Assembly (NCBI GenBank): GCA_947448865.1
Contig: CANFOW010000012.1
Coordinates: 1 to 47,897, forward strand
Reading direction: 5' to 3'
Source of the DNA: Actinomycetota bacterium
GTDB taxonomy: Bacteria; Actinomycetota; Actinomycetes; S36-B12; UBA5976
Length of the DNA: 47,897 nucleotides
Shown here: piece by piece, positions 45,666 to 47,897 of the stretch
Layout: every line of letters begins with the position of its first letter
How positions within the stretch are numbered: position 1 is the stretch's first letter
Made by a program: the position numbers and the translations under genes
The notes under the pieces: generated by a model
Databases searched by the model: none
The model's input: only the letters and a program-made list of their open reading frames with translations
Told to the model about the DNA's origin: nothing

Positions 45666-46501
45666 TGTCCACTCCCTATCAGTCAGCAAATCTGAGTCAT
45701 GACGATTCGCGTCTCGGATTTGATGAGCGTAATCGCGGTGCCTTGGTAGCCGAAGATGTCAGTTGCTGGTTTGGTCCCCGCAAGGTACTTGATCGCGTAT
45801 CGCTGGTCATGCGACCAAAGGAAGTGACTGCACTCATCGGACCATCAGGTTGTGGAAAGTCGACTTTCTTACGCACGCTAAACCGCATGCATGAGCTCAT
45901 TCCTGGTGCTTCTTTAGCGGGCCGAGTGATGCTCGATGGCCATGACATTTACGATCCAGTTTTGCGTGCAACAGACACCCGTCGCCGAATTGGAATGGTT
46001 TTCCAAAAACCAAACCCATTCCCAGCAATGAGCATCGCCGATAACGTTCTGTCAGGTTTGAAGCTTTCCGGTATGAAAGCTTCAAATAAAGATGAAATCG
46101 TAGAAACGTCTCTGCGCCGTGCAGGATTGTGGAACGAAGTCGCAAATCGACTTAAAGAACCCGGTGGCGGTCTATCTGGTGGACAGCAGCAGCGCCTCTG
46201 TATCGCTCGCTCCTTGGCAGTTGAGCCGGAAGTCCTTTTGATGGATGAGCCATGTTCGGCACTTGACCCTACTTCTACTCGCCGAATTGAAGAAACAATT
46301 CTCGAGCTCAAAGAACGAGTAACAATCGTCATCGTTACTCACAACATGCAGCAAGCACAACGAGTCTCAGATCAATGTGCCTTCTTCCTGGCAGCTGAAA
46401 ACCAACCAGGGCACATTGTTGAATCTGGAGCAACCACCAAAATCTTTACGACCCCATCAGACTCACGCACCGAAGACTATGTAACTGGAAGGTTCGGATA
46501 A
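45665..46501 (+). CDS. pstB: Phosphate ABC transporter ATP-binding protein PstB
   Basis: A 278-residue ATPase: Walker [10 protein letters not shown] (59-67), FQKPNPFP Q-loop region typical of PstB, signature LSGGQQQR (about 163-170), Walker [13 protein letters not shown] and switch VTHNMQQA. The ATG at 45665 overlaps the pstA stop and follows GGAGGAAG. The N-terminal 25 residues are a hydrophilic extension. Confidence 0.97.
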   Translation: MSTPYQSANLSHDDSRLGFDERNRGALVAEDVSCWFGPRKVLDRVSLVMRPKEVTALIGPSGCGKSTFLRTLNRMHELIPGASLAGRVMLDGHDIYDPVLRATDTRRRIGMVFQKPNPFPAMSIADNVLSGLKLSGMKASNKDEIVETSLRRAGLWNEVANRLKEPGGGLSGGQQQRLCIARSLAVEPEVLLMDEPCSALDPTSTRRIEETILELKERVTIVIVTHNMQQAQRVSDQCAFFLAAENQPGHIVESGATTKIFTTPSDSRTEDYVTGRFG

Positions 46502-46504
46502 ATC

Positions 46505-47897
46505 ATGCGTCGCACAGCCGCTGCCATCATCGCGCTCACACTTGGGCTTGCCCCACTGGCGCTTGCAGGAACGTCTGCTCAAGCAACTACCAACACCCCG
46601 ATCGAGGGTGCAGGTTCAACATGGAGTCAGATTGCCGTTGACCAATGGCGTGCTGACGTAAAAACGCGCCAAAACCTCAAGGTGAATTTCACAGGTACTG
46701 GCTCAAGTGCTGGTCGCGCGCTCTACTACCAAGGCAAGATTGATTTCGCAGTTTCAGAAATTCCTTTTCTTCCTGATGAAGTTGCAATCCTGCAAGCTGG
46801 ACAAAAATCGTTCCAGTACCTACCAATCGTCGCGGGTGGAACATCGTTGATGTACAACCTCAAGGATGTCGCTGGACGCCAAGTAACAAACCTTCAGCTT
46901 TCACCAAACACAATCGCTGGAATCTTCACTGGTACCATCACAAACTGGTCGGATGACAAAATCACCGCTGACAATGGCGGGAAGGCATTTCCAAGTAAGT
47001 CAATCGTGCCGGTAGTTCGCTCTGATGGTTCGGGAACCTCAGCTCAGTTCACTGCGTTTCTGGCGTCAAAAGTTCCTTCGGTATGGGGTCCATTCGCAAC
47101 AGCAAATGGTCGATCAAAAACATCAGGAACATCTGATTACCCGATTTTTAGTAATGCGGTTGCACAATCTGGTTCTGATGGTGTTGCCAACTATGTAGCG
47201 AATCGGTCTACGGGCGTAGGTTCGATTGGTTACGTTGAAACTGGATACGCACTGCAGCGTGGTTTCCCCGTCGCTGCAGTTAAGAATGCGAGTGGTCACT
47301 ACACATTGCCAACTCCAGCAAATGTATCCACCGCGTTGAAGGCAGCGAAATTAAATGCCGATAAAACACAAGTACTCACGGGCGTCTACAACAACTCGGA
47401 TGCGACCGCCTATCCAATTTCAAGCTATTCATACATGATCACGCCGACATCGGGCTTCAATCCCGATAAGGGGCTGACGTTGTCAAAGTTCATGCTGTAC
47501 TTCGCTTGTGATGGCCAACAGAAGGCTAGCGTCCTTGGCTATGCACCGTTGTCACCAAACTTGGTACAGGTTGTATTCGATGCAATTCGAAACATTCCTG
47601 GTCACGTTGACATCCCTGACAAAGCCACAAAGGAAAATTGCAACAACCCGACTTTCAGCGGGTCACTCGGTGCCGGCGCGAACAGTGCAGGCAATTCATC
47701 CGGTGGCGGTACGACAACTGACGGCACAACCGGCGGTACGACAACTGACGGCACAACCGGCGGTACGACAACTGACGGCACTACTGGTGGCACAGGCGGT
47801 ACTACGACGTCAGGGGATGGCTCAACTCAGTCAATAACTCCTGTGAACGTAACGCTCGAGTCAAAGGGTGCCAGCATTGCTTCTCCAGCACTAGCAC
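46505..47897 (+). CDS. pstS: Phosphate-binding protein PstS (3' end beyond window)
   Basis: The open frame continues past the window end; 464 codons are visible. A signal peptide (about 1-26, SAQA|TT) without a lipobox is followed by a canonical PstS domain: GAGSTWSQ at the start, FAVSEIPF, VVRSDGSGTSAQF (phosphate loop) and the C-terminal SPNLVQVVFDAI. After about residue 395 comes a Gly/Thr linker made of three 9-residue repeats. The linker suggests a C-terminal anchor beyond the window, as in the PstS-like protein at 41481-43394. The ATG at 46505 starts 3 bp after the pstB stop. PstS is last in the operon, unlike the usual pstSCAB order. Confidence 0.95.
   Translation, partial: MRRTAAAIIALTLGLAPLALAGTSAQATTNTPIEGAGSTWSQIAVDQWRADVKTRQNLKVNFTGTGSSAGRALYYQGKIDFAVSEIPFLPDEVAILQAGQKSFQYLPIVAGGTSLMYNLKDVAGRQVTNLQLSPNTIAGIFTGTITNWSDDKITADNGGKAFPSKSIVPVVRSDGSGTSAQFTAFLASKVPSVWGPFATANGRSKTSGTSDYPIFSNAVAQSGSDGVANYVANRSTGVGSIGYVETGYALQRGFPVAAVKNASGHYTLPTPANVSTALKAAKLNADKTQVLTGVYNNSDATAYPISSYSYMITPTSGFNPDKGLTLSKFMLYFACDGQQKASVLGYAPLSPNLVQVVFDAIRNIPGHVDIPDKATKENCNNPTFSGSLGAGANSAGNSSGGGTTTDGTTGGTTTDGTTGGTTTDGTTGGTGGTTTSGDGSTQSITPVNVTLESKGASIASPALA
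47708..47788 (+). repeat. 27-bp tandem repeat in the pstS linker, 3 copies
   Basis: Three 27-bp units (47708-47734, 47735-47761, 47762-47788) encode GTTTDGTTG three times; the first two are identical and the third differs at a few silent positions. It forms a flexible extracellular linker. Confidence 0.93.

Overview
The window reads as chromosomal DNA of an actinomycete-type (Actinomycetota) bacterium of moderate G+C, much less G+C-rich than Streptomyces. The evidence is the gene set: a mycothiol glycosyltransferase (mshA), CarD, a DUF3263/LytR_C pair, a DUF2516 membrane protein, a CysO-type sulfur carrier, an MsiK-type sugar-ABC ATPase beside a DUF4032 protein, and RegX3/PhoP with PhoU. Several blocks (groEL-csp-sulfur carrier-threonine synthase homologue; msiK-DUF4032-rlmB-cysS-ispF-ispD-carD-phoP-phoU-mshA-gpm) follow the order I remember from Streptomyces. 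A small-genome freshwater actinobacterium would fit, but I cannot fix the lineage from this window.

Region 1 (1-5.6 kb): a 70-bp tandem repeat runs into the end of groEL, which is headed by two CIRCE operators. A cold-shock gene follows. Next is a two-gene operon of a threonine-synthase-like PLP enzyme and a CysO-like sulfur carrier, preceded by a canonical SAM-I riboswitch. A small HExxH protein, a LytR_C protein and a DUF3263 protein complete the region.

Region 2 (5.6-21.6 kb): an EamA transporter precedes a beta-glucan utilisation locus. That locus holds a LacI regulator, a GH1 beta-glucosidase, two ABC permeases and a binding protein in one leftward operon, and a divergent secreted GH16 glucanase. 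Palindromes of the type TGAAAGCGCTTTCA lie in the divergent promoter region, and another lies before a large secreted protein with repeated binding-like modules. The matching ATPase is the nearby MsiK-type gene. A second large secreted protein and a tRNA-Thr(UGU) also lie here.

Region 3 (21.6-37.8 kb): mostly housekeeping genes. These are rlmB, cysS, rpiB, a phosphatidylcholine-synthase-like enzyme, a fused asymmetric ABC ATPase with a large FtsX-type permease, ispD/ispF, carD, a response regulator without an adjacent kinase, phoU, mshA, a YbjN protein, gpmA, a methyltransferase and a DUF2516 protein.

Region 4 (37.8-47.9 kb): a phosphate-acquisition island. Rightward pstC-pstA-pstB-pstS (pstS is cut by the window end) is divergent from three leftward genes: a C-terminally membrane-anchored PstS-like protein, a sortase-fold protein lacking the catalytic His, Cys and Arg, and a long PstS-like protein with an Ig-like tail. 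PHO-box-like direct repeats precede pstC and phoU.

The strongest leads are the SAM-I riboswitch on a threonine-synthase-like/sulfur-carrier operon, which suggests thiocarboxylate-dependent homocysteine synthesis, and the catalytically dead sortase-like protein inside the phosphate-binding cluster.
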